A stretch of 20,499 nucleotides of DNA from Mollicutes bacterium (GTDB taxonomy: Bacteria > Bacillota_I > Bacilli_A > Izemoplasmatales > Izemoplasmataceae): assembly GCA_003559585.1 (NCBI GenBank), contig PWKX01000161.1, positions 1 to 20,499 on the forward strand. Reading direction: 5' to 3'. The position numbers were made by a program, and so were the translations under genes. Of this stretch, positions 8,098 to 15,514 are shown in pieces. The notes beneath the pieces are model-generated. The model was not told the origin of the DNA. It was given only the letters and a program-made list of their open reading frames with translations, and made no database searches. Position 1 is the stretch's first letter. Each line of letters begins with the position of its first letter.

Positions 8098-8364
8098 TTA
8101 TCGTCTTAAGCCTAATTGTTTGATCAATGCACGATAACGTTCAATGTCTTGTTTTCTTAGGTAGTTCATTAAATGACGACGACGGCCAACTTTCATCAAA
8201 AGCCCGCGACGAGAATGAAAATCGTGTTTGTGTTGTTTGAGATGTTGGTTCAGGCTTTCGATTTCTTTGGTTAAAATCGCAATTTGAACTTCTGGTGACC
8301 CTGTATCGCCTTCTTTAACGCGGTAGGTTTCAACCAATTTTTGTTTTTCTTCTTTACTTAACAT
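8098..8364 (-). CDS. rpsO: 30S ribosomal protein S15
   Basis: An 88-residue protein of exact family length: GDTGSPEVQIAILTKEI near the N-terminus and HDFHSRRGLLMKVGRRRHL in the middle are the S15 signatures for binding 16S rRNA helices 20-22. S15 binds early in 30S assembly and often represses its own mRNA. The ATG has an ideal AAAAGGAGG with a 7-nt gap. Unlike the classical rpsO-pnp operon, it has its own promoter, a 79-nt leader with a hairpin (8400-8433) and a strong terminator. Confidence 0.98.
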   Translation of the reverse strand: MLSKEEKQKLVETYRVKEGDTGSPEVQIAILTKEIESLNQHLKQHKHDFHSRRGLLMKVGRRRHLMNYLRKQDIERYRALIKQLGLRR

Positions 8365-8399
8365 GATGTTGCCTCCTTTTTTAATAGATGACCCCTAAA

Positions 8400-8433
8400 A
8401 CTTAGTAAAACGTCGGAGACCGTTAAACCAAGT
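8400..8433 (-). promoter_or_regulatory. rpsO leader hairpin, candidate S15 autoregulatory site
   Basis: In the minus-strand leader, ACTTGGT pairs with ACTAAGT (7 bp including one G-U). A symmetrical TT/TT internal loop follows, then AACG/CGTT (4 bp) and an 8-nt loop, GTCTCCGA. The lower stem has a G-U pair directly next to a G-C pair, the kind of motif S15 recognises in 16S rRNA and in several rpsO leaders (established for other bacteria). The structure is read from the sequence; regulation is inferred. Confidence 0.45.
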
Positions 8434-8449
8434 AACAGGCGCAAAAAAT

Positions 8450-8477
8450 ATTATAGCACAAGTCTTGAAATATGCAA
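8450..8477 (-). promoter_or_regulatory. rpsO promoter
   Basis: The minus strand has TGCTATAAT, a perfect extended -10 (TATAAT at 8450-8455), with a weak TTGCAT at 8472-8477 (16-nt spacer). The predicted transcript start is near 8443, giving a leader of about 79 nt. Confidence 0.7.
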
Positions 8478-8488
8478 GGTATTTCCTA

Positions 8489-9499
8489 TTATTTATACAA
8501 AAAGTGTCGGGCTTTGTTTTTGCGACGCATCAATGGATCAAATAAGGCAATCATAGCCATGAACACCACCAATATCAAGATGCCAACATCAACCCCTGTG
8601 GTGGTCAGTGGCATCAACATTTGTGAGCCCTTCACACTTGTGTGCATGATGATCACGAGCAAGGTTGAGGCTTTCGAACGAATGTATAACCACGTTAACA
8701 AAAAAGCAAGTGGGATATGCCAAACAAAGCGCAGTAAAAAGCCTTGATAAGCCAGTTCGATGCTGTTGGTTTCATAAAAACCATTAAAATGTAGGGGTGC
8801 ATACCACAACGACCATAAAACCCCAACCAGTAACCCAATGAGCACTGGGTGATGATCGGCTATGAGGGCATCGGTTAAAAACCCGCGCCAACCCAGCTCT
8901 TCACCTAAAGACCCACCAATCACGGTGATCACCACCAAGGTTAATAGCGCACTTATGATAAAAACCAAAGGGCTTTGTTCATCAAACAAGGTTGGCCAAG
9001 TCGCGCCAAATAAAACATCGATCAACGTCCCGGTAACCATCACTAAGGGAAACAACAACAGCGCGATGAACACCCAGCGTTTATGATAGACATAGCTAAG
9101 CGCAGATTCAAACAAAGCGTGTTTATCTTTTAACACAATCACCATGCCTAAAACATAAGCTGACACGTCAGCTAATAGGAGCATGCCAATCACCGTTGGC
9201 ACATCAAAGGTCATCGCAAAAACCGTTGGCACTGCAAATAAAAGCATCGAGAAGCTCAGCACAAACATCGATATATGAACTTTCATATCCGGCATGAGCT
9301 GTTTATTTTCCCGTAATAATACAATGATGATGGCCATCAAAGACGGACCAAAAGCGCCTGTTAAATCGAGTAACGTTTGTAGGTTTTGATGCCCAAAACT
9401 CAACAAAGGAGACAGTGACCAAATCGTCCAAGCATACCCAAACGTTAAGATTAAAAACATTCTAATCGGATAACGTTCAACCATCATACTCATCGACAT
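8489..9499 (-). CDS. CPBP family intramembrane metalloprotease (CAAX/Abi type)
   Basis: A 336-residue protein with about eight hydrophobic segments. The CPBP catalytic motifs are intact: EELGWR (E200, E201, R205), LWYAPLHF (H237) and a later histidine at H286 (IIMHTS). These form the glutamate/histidine metal site of Rce1-like proteases. Family roles include prenyl-protein processing, bacteriocin self-immunity and signalling; the substrate here is unknown. The ATG lies inside the 3' end of ribF (23-nt overlap) and has AAGGATGTGA in front, so translation is probably coupled. ATGs at codons 3, 5 and 6 are less well placed. No clear terminator follows, so some read-through into rpsO is possible. 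Confidence 0.88.
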   Translation of the reverse strand: MSMSMMVERYPIRMFLILTFGYAWTIWSLSPLLSFGHQNLQTLLDLTGAFGPSLMAIIIVLLRENKQLMPDMKVHISMFVLSFSMLLFAVPTVFAMTFDVPTVIGMLLLADVSAYVLGMVIVLKDKHALFESALSYVYHKRWVFIALLLFPLVMVTGTLIDVLFGATWPTLFDEQSPLVFIISALLTLVVITVIGGSLGEELGWRGFLTDALIADHHPVLIGLLVGVLWSLWYAPLHFNGFYETNSIELAYQGFLLRFVWHIPLAFLLTWLYIRSKASTLLVIIMHTSVKGSQMLMPLTTTGVDVGILILVVFMAMIALFDPLMRRKNKARHFLYK

Positions 9500-10400
9500 T
9501 CACATCCTTAAATAACCTTAAGGTTTCAGCTTCATCTTGTTGAATCGCGGTGATTAACGCCGCTTTTGAATGAAACCGTTTTTCATCACGCAGCCGTTTA
9601 ACAAACACCGTTTCAATCGTTTCACCGTACACATCATCGTTAAAATCAAACAAATAACTCTCAACACTGATGTGATCATTAAGGTTTAAGGTTGGGTTAT
9701 AACCCACAGATGTCATCGATTGATACCACTTACCTTTGATTTTACTCATCGAGGCATAAACACCACGTTTAGGAATCAAATAAGCCCCAACATCAATGTT
9801 GGCCGTTGGGTAATTGATTGTACGGCCCTTTTTCTTACCGTGGATCACCTTACCTTTAATCCGGTAATGACGCCCTAAAGTTTCGGTGATTAAATCAACT
9901 TGTCCGTTTCTAATTTGTTCTCTGATGATGGTTGAGCCGATTTTAAACCCTTCATGGCTTAATTTATCAACCACCACGGTTTTAAAGGGGGCGTAGGTTT
10001 TCAACGTATCAACCGTGCCACTGGCCCGTTTGCCAAAGGTAAAATCAAACCCACAAACCAAAAACTTTAATGGCTTTAAATAACTATCGATAAAATCAAG
10101 GGGATCCATGCCGGCTTTTTGCCGGTCAAACTCAATCACATACACCACATCAACATCAAAGGTTTTTAACGTTTCAATTTTATCTTGAAGGGGCGTAATA
10201 TAATAATAATCAATATCTAATAACACATGCTTAGGATGTTTATCAAACGTAATGATGGCACTCGGCACATCGTGCTTTAAAGCGAGTGAACGCATCGTTT
10301 GAATCAACGCTTGATGCGCAAGGTGGACACCATCAAAAAAACCGATGGCCGCAGCGGTGTTTGGTTCGATGTGGTTGCCATTTAATTTTACAACTTTCAT
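9477..10400 (-). CDS. ribF: Bifunctional riboflavin kinase / FAD synthetase
   Basis: A 307-residue protein with the standard two-domain layout. The N-terminal FMN adenylyltransferase has GFFDGVHLAH (20-29) and STIIR (156-160). The C-terminal flavokinase has GKVIHGKKKGR, PTAN (198-201), TSVGYNPT and the catalytic-region glutamate in VESYLFDF (E247). It converts riboflavin to FMN and FAD in the cytoplasm. The ATG has AAAGGA 8 nt upstream and begins 17 nt after the truB stop; the TGA stop overlaps the protease gene. No FMN riboswitch is seen, so expression probably follows the truB promoter. Confidence 0.97.
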   Translation of the reverse strand: MKVVKLNGNHIEPNTAAAIGFFDGVHLAHQALIQTMRSLALKHDVPSAIITFDKHPKHVLLDIDYYYITPLQDKIETLKTFDVDVVYVIEFDRQKAGMDPLDFIDSYLKPLKFLVCGFDFTFGKRASGTVDTLKTYAPFKTVVVDKLSHEGFKIGSTIIREQIRNGQVDLITETLGRHYRIKGKVIHGKKKGRTINYPTANIDVGAYLIPKRGVYASMSKIKGKWYQSMTSVGYNPTLNLNDHISVESYLFDFNDDVYGETIETVFVKRLRDEKRFHSKAALITAIQQDEAETLRLFKDVNVDEYDG

Positions 10401-10417
10401 GTGAATCTTCCTTTAAG

Positions 10418-11284
10418 TTAAGTTATGAACACTTTATCAGGTTTATACACCGCGCCTTCAACGTGCGCATAAACCGCAATCAAGTCGCCGTTTTGATCGG
10501 TGATTCTCAGCAAAGCCTCACCGCGGTTAATCTTTAAAGGCTTACCGTGAGAGACATCGGTTTTTTCTTGGGCACTGGCGGTGTAAAGCGGCAACGAACT
10601 AAGCGCTTCAGATAACGATAATAAAGGCTGTTTTTTTAAAGGTAAATCCGCTAACTTAACCGCTTGGTCCAGTGAAAACTGACCAGCCTTTTCACGGTGA
10701 ATGCGGGTGGTATGCGCCGTTGCATTAAGTTGATGGGCTAAATCAAGTGCGAGTTTGCGAACAAACACACCCTTTGAACAATGCACCCTCATATCAAGAT
10801 GCCACTGGTTGTCTTTTAAATAAACCTCAGAGGTCCGTTTTAAATCATAAATGGTCGTTTCTTTAGCCGGCACGGTTGGGATTGTTTGATGGTTCCGTGC
10901 GTATTCGTATAGTTTTTTCCCCTTCACTTTAACCGCTGAATAAGCCGGTGGGGTTTGTAAGTATGTGCCTTTAAAAGCTTCAATACACGCATCAAGCTTG
11001 GAAAAATCTTGCACATTGGTTGTGTGTGTGATCACACCAGTATGATCAAGCGTATCGGTTTCAACGTTAAAACAGATGGTAAAGGCATAAACCTTATCAT
11101 CTTGATTTAAATACTGCATGATTTTAGTGCCTTTATTAACACCGAGTACCAACACACCACTGGCGGCCACATCTAAGGTACCAGCGTGTCCAACTTTTTT
11201 AGTATTAAAGGCTTTTCTAACTTGATTCACACAATCGTGTGAACTCATGCCCACTTCTTTTTCTAGCACTAAAATGCCATCCAT
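10418..11284 (-). CDS. truB: tRNA pseudouridine(55) synthase
   Basis: About 288 residues starting MDGILVLEK, the normal TruB beginning. The catalytic aspartate is D38 in GHAGTLDVAASGVL. TPPAYSAVKVKGKKLYEYAR and CSKGVFVRKLALDL are further family blocks, and a PUA-like C-terminus follows. It makes pseudouridine 55 in the T-loop of tRNAs. A longer frame with GTG at 11308 exists, but that codon lies in the promoter -10 (11300-11305), so ATG 11284 is the start; a weak GGTGAT serves as ribosome-binding sequence. First gene of truB-ribF-CPBP. Confidence 0.97.
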   Translation of the reverse strand: MDGILVLEKEVGMSSHDCVNQVRKAFNTKKVGHAGTLDVAASGVLVLGVNKGTKIMQYLNQDDKVYAFTICFNVETDTLDHTGVITHTTNVQDFSKLDACIEAFKGTYLQTPPAYSAVKVKGKKLYEYARNHQTIPTVPAKETTIYDLKRTSEVYLKDNQWHLDMRVHCSKGVFVRKLALDLAHQLNATAHTTRIHREKAGQFSLDQAVKLADLPLKKQPLLSLSEALSSLPLYTASAQEKTDVSHGKPLKINRGEALLRITDQNGDLIAVYAHVEGAVYKPDKVFIT

Positions 11285-11299
11285 AGTATCACCGTAAAT

Positions 11300-11327
11300 A
11301 TTATACACGATACCACTTTTTAATCAA
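11300..11327 (-). promoter_or_regulatory. truB promoter, very close to the start codon
   Basis: The minus strand has TTGATT (11322-11327), a 16-nt spacer and TATAAT (11300-11305). The -10 ends 15 nt before the ATG, which predicts a leader of only about 8-9 nt. Confidence 0.7.
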
Positions 11328-11338
11328 TCAAATGCCAT

Positions 11339-11370
11339 AAAAAAAACGGCACTTTCCTAAGAAAGTACCG
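11339..11370 (-). terminator. trxA terminator
   Basis: The minus strand reads CGGTACTTTC-TTAG-GAAAGTGCCG followed by eight T: a 10-bp stem with one G-U pair and a 4-nt loop, 18 nt after the trxA stop. This is a strong intrinsic terminator isolating trxA from truB. Confidence 0.93.
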
Positions 11371-11388
11371 CCAAATTGACGATGAGTA

Positions 11389-11697
11389 TTATGCGTTGCG
11401 TACCCAATCAACAAGTGCATCTTTAGGCATGAAACCAGCCTTTTGACTAACTACTTGTCCGTCTTTGAGTACAAATAATGATGGAATGCCTTGCACGCCA
11501 TATTGTTGGGCGAGTCCAATGTTTTCATCAACGTTGACTTTAATCACTTTAATGTCTTCATTTTCACCGGCGACTTGTTCTAAAACAGGACCAATCATTT
11601 TACAAGGTCCACACCAATCGGCATAAAAATCTAGTAATACAAGACCATCTTTTACTTTTTCGTCTAAATTTGTACTATCTGCATAAATCACTGACAT
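11389..11697 (-). CDS. trxA: Thioredoxin
   Basis: A 102-residue cytoplasmic dithiol reductant with the active site WCGPCK (W28-K33), FYAD before it and the cis-proline in GIPSLFVLKDG. The length and fold pattern are those of classical TrxA. The ATG has an ideal AAGGAGG. It is monocistronic, with its own strong promoter (11729-11757) and terminator. In Bacillus subtilis trxA also lies downstream of mutS2, with other genes in between. Confidence 0.97.
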   Translation of the reverse strand: MSVIYADSTNLDEKVKDGLVLLDFYADWCGPCKMIGPVLEQVAGENEDIKVIKVNVDENIGLAQQYGVQGIPSLFVLKDGQVVSQKAGFMPKDALVDWVRNA

Positions 11698-11728
11698 AAT
11701 ATTGCCTCCTTCATAAGTAACTATGGTT

Positions 11729-11757
11729 ATTATACATACTTTTTCTCATAAACTCAA
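11729..11757 (-). promoter_or_regulatory. trxA promoter
   Basis: The minus strand has TTGAGT (11752-11757), a 17-nt spacer and TATAAT (11729-11734). This is among the best -35/-10 pairs in the window. Confidence 0.8.
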
Positions 11758-11798
11758 ATCTTTTGCATGATGATTTTTTCTAATTCGTATGCGAATTC

Positions 11799-14123
11799 TC
11801 AACCCTCAAAATAAACAACGGTGGCGCCTTGTCCGCCTTCATGGTTTTCACCATCGCGGTGATGGTCTATTAACGCATGTTGGTTGAGTGTTTCTTTGAC
11901 CATTTTCCTTAAAGCCAAGGTCCCGAACCCGTGAATGATTGTCGCATACGGTTGTTTAGAAAGCGCGCAATCATCTAAATATTTCTCTAATTCTGCCTGG
12001 GCCTCATGCACGCGCATGCCTCTTAAATCCAAGGATGATTGCACGTGTTTTTTCGGTTGTTTGGGGGTTTTTTTCTGTGGTGTTTCTGGTTTGGTGCCGG
12101 TTTTTGAATACTCAAACTCATCTTCATGAAACGTACTACTTAACGCGCCCATGTCGACACTCCACATGCCGTCTTTTAACCGTTTAGCCAACTCACCATA
12201 ACGGTTGTACTTTAAGATATACACCGTATCACCCACTTGATAGGTGTGGTCTTTGGTTTGGGAGGTTTCTTCACTTTTTTTAGGGGTGAGGGCGTTGATG
12301 CTGTGTTTTTTCTCAGCCAGTTCGTGTTCTTTAAACGACGTTTGTTTCATGTGATCGAGTTCAGCGATGATGGCTTTGGCTTTATCTCTTAGGGTTTTTA
12401 GTTCTTTGTTGCTTTCTAAGGTGATTTTTTCTTTTAATGTTTCTTTTTCTTGTTGGAGCTTTTTCTTTGCTTGTTTGACGGTTTCTAACTCGGCGCTTAA
12501 TTCAGCGTTTTTACGTTCATAGGTTTGCAACATATCATCTAATTGCTTGCTTTCTTTTTTCAGCTTATCAATTAAGGATGAGACTTCTGAGCGCGAGGTT
12601 AACACTTGGGATTTAGCGTGGTCAATGATGCTAGATTTCAACCCTAAGCGTTTAGAAATCAAAAAGGCATGTGATTCCCCTGGCACGCGCAAAAGCAATT
12701 TGTAGGTCGGTTTAAGTGAGGTTTCATCAAATTCAACCGAGGCATTCATGATGTAGTCTTCTGTATAGGCAAAAGCTTTTAATTCTGGGTAGTGGGTGGT
12801 CGCCACAATCACACTGTCTTTGGTGGCTAAATGGTGTAATATGCTCATCGCTAATGATGAGCCTTCTTTTGGATCGGTCCCACTACCAAGTTCATCTAAT
12901 AAGATGAGTTGGTCATCATCATAATGATCAACGATATCAACGATCCGCTTTAAATGAGATGAGAAGGTTGATAGTGATTGTTCGATCGATTGTTCATCCC
13001 CGATGTCGGCGCGGATATGTTTAAAGATGCGAAAGGTACTGTCTTGTAAAGCGGGAATCATCATCCCACTTTGCGCCATCAAGGTTAATAGGCCGATGGT
13101 TTTAAGCGTGACCGTTTTACCGCCGGTATTAGACCCGGTGATGACCATCATGCGTTTGTTTTCATCAAAGGTGATGGTATTGGCCACCACGTCATCTGCA
13201 GCGATGAGTGGGTGTCTGGCTTTGTAAAAGCGAATGTGTTTATCCACCACAGGGATGCTGCCTTCAATCGCGTAGCCATAACGTGCTTTGGCAAACAACA
13301 GATCAAGGTGGGTAAAAAGCTTGGTGTTATGGTTCAGTGGTTCTATGTACTGTGCGACTTCTTGGGTTAGTGTTAGTAAAATGCGTTCAACTTCTTGTTT
13401 TTCTTCTTGGGTTAGCCTTAATTTCTTAGCGGTTAGTTTCTGAATCGCTTCAGGTTCAATGAAGACCGTTTCGCCACTGCTTGAATAATCTAAGACGGTG
13501 CCTTTAACATTGTTTTTATCACTGAGTTTAACCGGGATCACATACCGCTCATAACGAATGGTAAACAACTTTTCAGTGAGTTTGCCGCTTTCTTTGTTTA
13601 ACGTTTGTTCTAAGGTTTCTTTGATTTTACGGTCGGTTAAGTTTAATTGCTTTCTTAAGGTTTGCAAGGTGTTAGAGGCGGTATCTTTCATCAGCCCACG
13701 ACGATCAAAAACAGCATCAATCGATGCTTTTAATGTTTTTAAGATGATCAAGTCTTCCGCATAACGCATGATGCTGTAGGTTTCATCGATTGATTCGGGA
13801 AACTTGATGATCTCGCGTTTTAAACGAGCGGCGGCTTCAATGTGTGCGGCGATGTTCATAAAATCTTTTGGGTCAATGGCCGCACCAATGCGAACGCGAT
13901 TAAGCGCTTGTGAGAGTGAGTGGATGCCCCCAAAGCCTGGTGTCACATCATGGATGACATATTGATAGGCTTCTTTGAGTTCTTTAAACGCTTGTTGAAT
14001 GTTTGCTTCTTCGGCACTCGGTGTCATTTTCTTCGCTGCATCTTTACCATCATTGGTCTGTGCATAGCTTTGTAACGTTGTTTTAATCTTGTCATACTCT
14101 AGTATCTCTAAATCGAATCCCAT
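11799..14123 (-). CDS. mutS2: MutS2 (Smr-domain MutS homologue), ribosome rescue / anti-recombination ATPase
   Basis: A protein of about 774 residues of normal MutS2 length. It lacks the MutS mismatch-recognition domain and has core/clamp helices, an ABC ATPase with Walker A GSNTGGKT (about 330-337) and Walker B LILLDELGSGTDP, then a long Lys/Glu-rich coiled coil (about 510-620). The C-terminal Smr nuclease domain has LDLRGMRVHEAQ and HGFGTLALRKMV. MutS2 has been linked to suppression of recombination and, in Bacillus, to splitting collided ribosomes (family knowledge). The longest frame starts at GTG 14132, but ATG 14123 fits the ribosome-binding sequence (GAGGA) and the length of the Bacillus N-terminus better. 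It diverges from rnhC; the zapA-cvpA-polX genes found between the two in B. subtilis are absent. Confidence 0.96.
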   Translation of the reverse strand: MGFDLEILEYDKIKTTLQSYAQTNDGKDAAKKMTPSAEEANIQQAFKELKEAYQYVIHDVTPGFGGIHSLSQALNRVRIGAAIDPKDFMNIAAHIEAAARLKREIIKFPESIDETYSIMRYAEDLIILKTLKASIDAVFDRRGLMKDTASNTLQTLRKQLNLTDRKIKETLEQTLNKESGKLTEKLFTIRYERYVIPVKLSDKNNVKGTVLDYSSSGETVFIEPEAIQKLTAKKLRLTQEEKQEVERILLTLTQEVAQYIEPLNHNTKLFTHLDLLFAKARYGYAIEGSIPVVDKHIRFYKARHPLIAADDVVANTITFDENKRMMVITGSNTGGKTVTLKTIGLLTLMAQSGMMIPALQDSTFRIFKHIRADIGDEQSIEQSLSTFSSHLKRIVDIVDHYDDDQLILLDELGSGTDPKEGSSLAMSILHHLATKDSVIVATTHYPELKAFAYTEDYIMNASVEFDETSLKPTYKLLLRVPGESHAFLISKRLGLKSSIIDHAKSQVLTSRSEVSSLIDKLKKESKQLDDMLQTYERKNAELSAELETVKQAKKKLQQEKETLKEKITLESNKELKTLRDKAKAIIAELDHMKQTSFKEHELAEKKHSINALTPKKSEETSQTKDHTYQVGDTVYILKYNRYGELAKRLKDGMWSVDMGALSSTFHEDEFEYSKTGTKPETPQKKTPKQPKKHVQSSLDLRGMRVHEAQAELEKYLDDCALSKQPYATIIHGFGTLALRKMVKETLNQHALIDHHRDGENHEGGQGATVVYFEG

Positions 14124-14146
14124 ATTAATCACGTCCTCAATCTATT

Positions 14147-14171
14147 ATTTTATCAAATTTCGTGGTAAAAT
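14147..14171. promoter_or_regulatory. Back-to-back extended -10 promoters of mutS2 and rnhC
   Basis: Two TGnTAAAAT elements face away from each other: TGATAAAAT on the minus strand (TAAAAT at 14147-14152) for mutS2 and TGGTAAAAT on the plus strand (14163-14171) for rnhC. They form an inverted repeat, TTATTTTA/TAAAATAA, and are 13 nt apart, so each -10 falls in the spacer/-35 zone of the other. Neither has a good -35. Confidence 0.6.
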
Positions 14172-14192
14172 AAAGAAAAGGACGTGAAAAAG

Positions 14193-15113
14193 ATGAATTT
14201 TGTCATGGAACTCGATTCTACCCAAATTGAAACGTTGCTGGATTTTTACAGGCATAATGTAAAAATCGAGCCAAGTGCGCATGTGCATGCTGTCATTAAA
14301 GACGACGATTTGGTCATCACGATATATAACACTAAAAAGACCATGTTTCAAGGCAAACATGCAGAGGAAGTCTTTTTCTTTTGGCATGAAACATTTGATT
14401 TACCCATGCCACCAGAACTAACCAAACCTAAGATCAACGATGATTACTTTACCCCCTCAATTGGCTCTGATGAATCTGGGGTTGGTGATTATTTTGGACC
14501 ACTCACGGTATGTGCGGTTTATGTATCGAAAGCGGACGTTGAGTTCATCAAAGCCGCTGGTGTTAAAGACTCGAAAAAAATGACCGATAAGCAAGTGATT
14601 GAACTCGCACCAAAACTGATGAAAAACATCACGTATTCTTTGCTTGTTTTAAACAATAAAAAATACAATGAACTACTATTAAAAGATTACAACGCCAACA
14701 CACTCAAAGCTTACTTACATGCACAATCGCATAAAAAACTATTGGCTAAAATCGATGGCAAACCAAAAATCATCGTCGATCAATTTTGTAGTGAACCAAC
14801 GTATCATCGTTACTTAAAAGCCTTTAAAAACCCTATCAAACCTGATTTATTCATCACCAAAGCAGAAAGCGCGTATGCCTCAGTGGCAACCGCCAGCATC
14901 ATCGCCCGGTATGCGTTTTTGGTTCACTTAAGCAAACTATCGGCTAAAACGGGGATTAAGTTATTAAAAGGGGCCAGTAAAGACGTTGATCAGTTGGCTT
15001 CTAAACTGATTAAAAAAGGTGGCATGAATGCCTTAAATCATATCGCAAAAATTCATTTTAAAACAACGGAAAAAGCCAAAGCACTTCTTGATAGCAACAA
15101 CCCTAGTTATTAA
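14193..15113 (+). CDS. rnhC: Ribonuclease HIII
   Basis: About 306 residues. An N-terminal TBP-like substrate-binding domain of about 80 residues distinguishes RNase HIII from HII. It is followed by the catalytic domain with GSDESGVGDYFGP (Asp-Glu pair), DSKKMTDK, IIVDQF and KAESAYASVATASIIARY. It cleaves RNA in RNA-DNA hybrids (R-loops, primers). GTG at 14184 extends the frame by three codons but is only 2 nt from AAAAGG; ATG 14193 is better spaced (10 nt from AAGGA). The promoter is the divergent one shared with mutS2. It ends in a bidirectional terminator. Confidence 0.95.
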   Translation: MNFVMELDSTQIETLLDFYRHNVKIEPSAHVHAVIKDDDLVITIYNTKKTMFQGKHAEEVFFFWHETFDLPMPPELTKPKINDDYFTPSIGSDESGVGDYFGPLTVCAVYVSKADVEFIKAAGVKDSKKMTDKQVIELAPKLMKNITYSLLVLNNKKYNELLLKDYNANTLKAYLHAQSHKKLLAKIDGKPKIIVDQFCSEPTYHRYLKAFKNPIKPDLFITKAESAYASVATASIIARYAFLVHLSKLSAKTGIKLLKGASKDVDQLASKLIKKGGMNALNHIAKIHFKTTEKAKALLDSNNPSY

Positions 15114-15152
15114 AAAAGTTTGACCGGTGTGTTAACCCGTCAAACTTTTTTT
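15112..15152. terminator. Bidirectional terminator between rnhC and the DUF1576 operon
   Basis: AAAAAAGTTTGAC (15112-15124) pairs with GTCAAACTTTTTT (15139-15151). The inner part can add GGT/ACC across a C/C mismatch. It overlaps the rnhC TAA and reaches the TAA of the convergent small gene. T-runs occur on both strands, so it can end transcription both ways. Confidence 0.92.
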
Positions 15153-15513
15153 ATGCTTTTGTTTTTTTCTTATACTGATTTTTACGTATGAACGTTAAGG
15201 TGGTTTGTGTGTCGGTGTTTTCAATCTTAAGTTCATCAATTAGGTGACCAACAATTTCTAATTCACTTTTATCATCAATGTCACCGATTAACTCCCAACC
15301 ATACGTTTCAACTTCTAATTCACGTTCGCGTTCAATTTTTTCTTTCACGGTTTTAAGGGCTTCATCTTTCAACCGCTCAGATGTGGTGATAAACGCTGTT
15401 TCTTCTTCGTTAATCTTCGTTCTTAACGTGAAATCAGCATGTCCATGAAGCAGATGAAACAGTGATAATTCACGAATGATTTTACTGATGATGCGCATTT
15501 CTAATTTATTCAT
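15151..15513 (-). CDS. Conserved-looking small cytoplasmic protein coupled to DUF1576
   Basis: A soluble, charged protein of about 120 residues with no membrane segment or signal peptide. I do not recognise a named domain. Features visible are a helical N-terminus (MNKLEMRIISKIIRELSLFH), an ADFTLRTKINEEETAFI strand-rich stretch, an acidic coil with KEKIERERELEVETYGWEL, then GDIDDKSELEIVGHLIDEL, and a basic C-terminus (KNQYKKKTKA). The longest frame begins at 15540, but AAGAGGAGG sits inside it and serves ATG 15513. The upstream DUF1576 stop is 1 nt before this ATG, so translation is coupled. This suggests the protein works with, or regulates, the membrane protein. Confidence 0.75.
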   Translation of the reverse strand: MNKLEMRIISKIIRELSLFHLLHGHADFTLRTKINEEETAFITTSERLKDEALKTVKEKIERERELEVETYGWELIGDIDDKSELEIVGHLIDELKIENTDTQTTLTFIRKNQYKKKTKA

Positions 15514-15514
15514 G

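Noticed and set aside
11782..11797. Hairpin AATTCG-TATG-CGAATT just after mutS2 as a terminator
   Set aside because: The stem is only 6 bp and is followed on the minus strand by AGAAAAAATC, with no T-run; left unannotated.
14145..14387. 80-codon minus-strand frame upstream of mutS2
   Set aside because: It is antisense to the start of rnhC and includes the promoter region; no supporting features.
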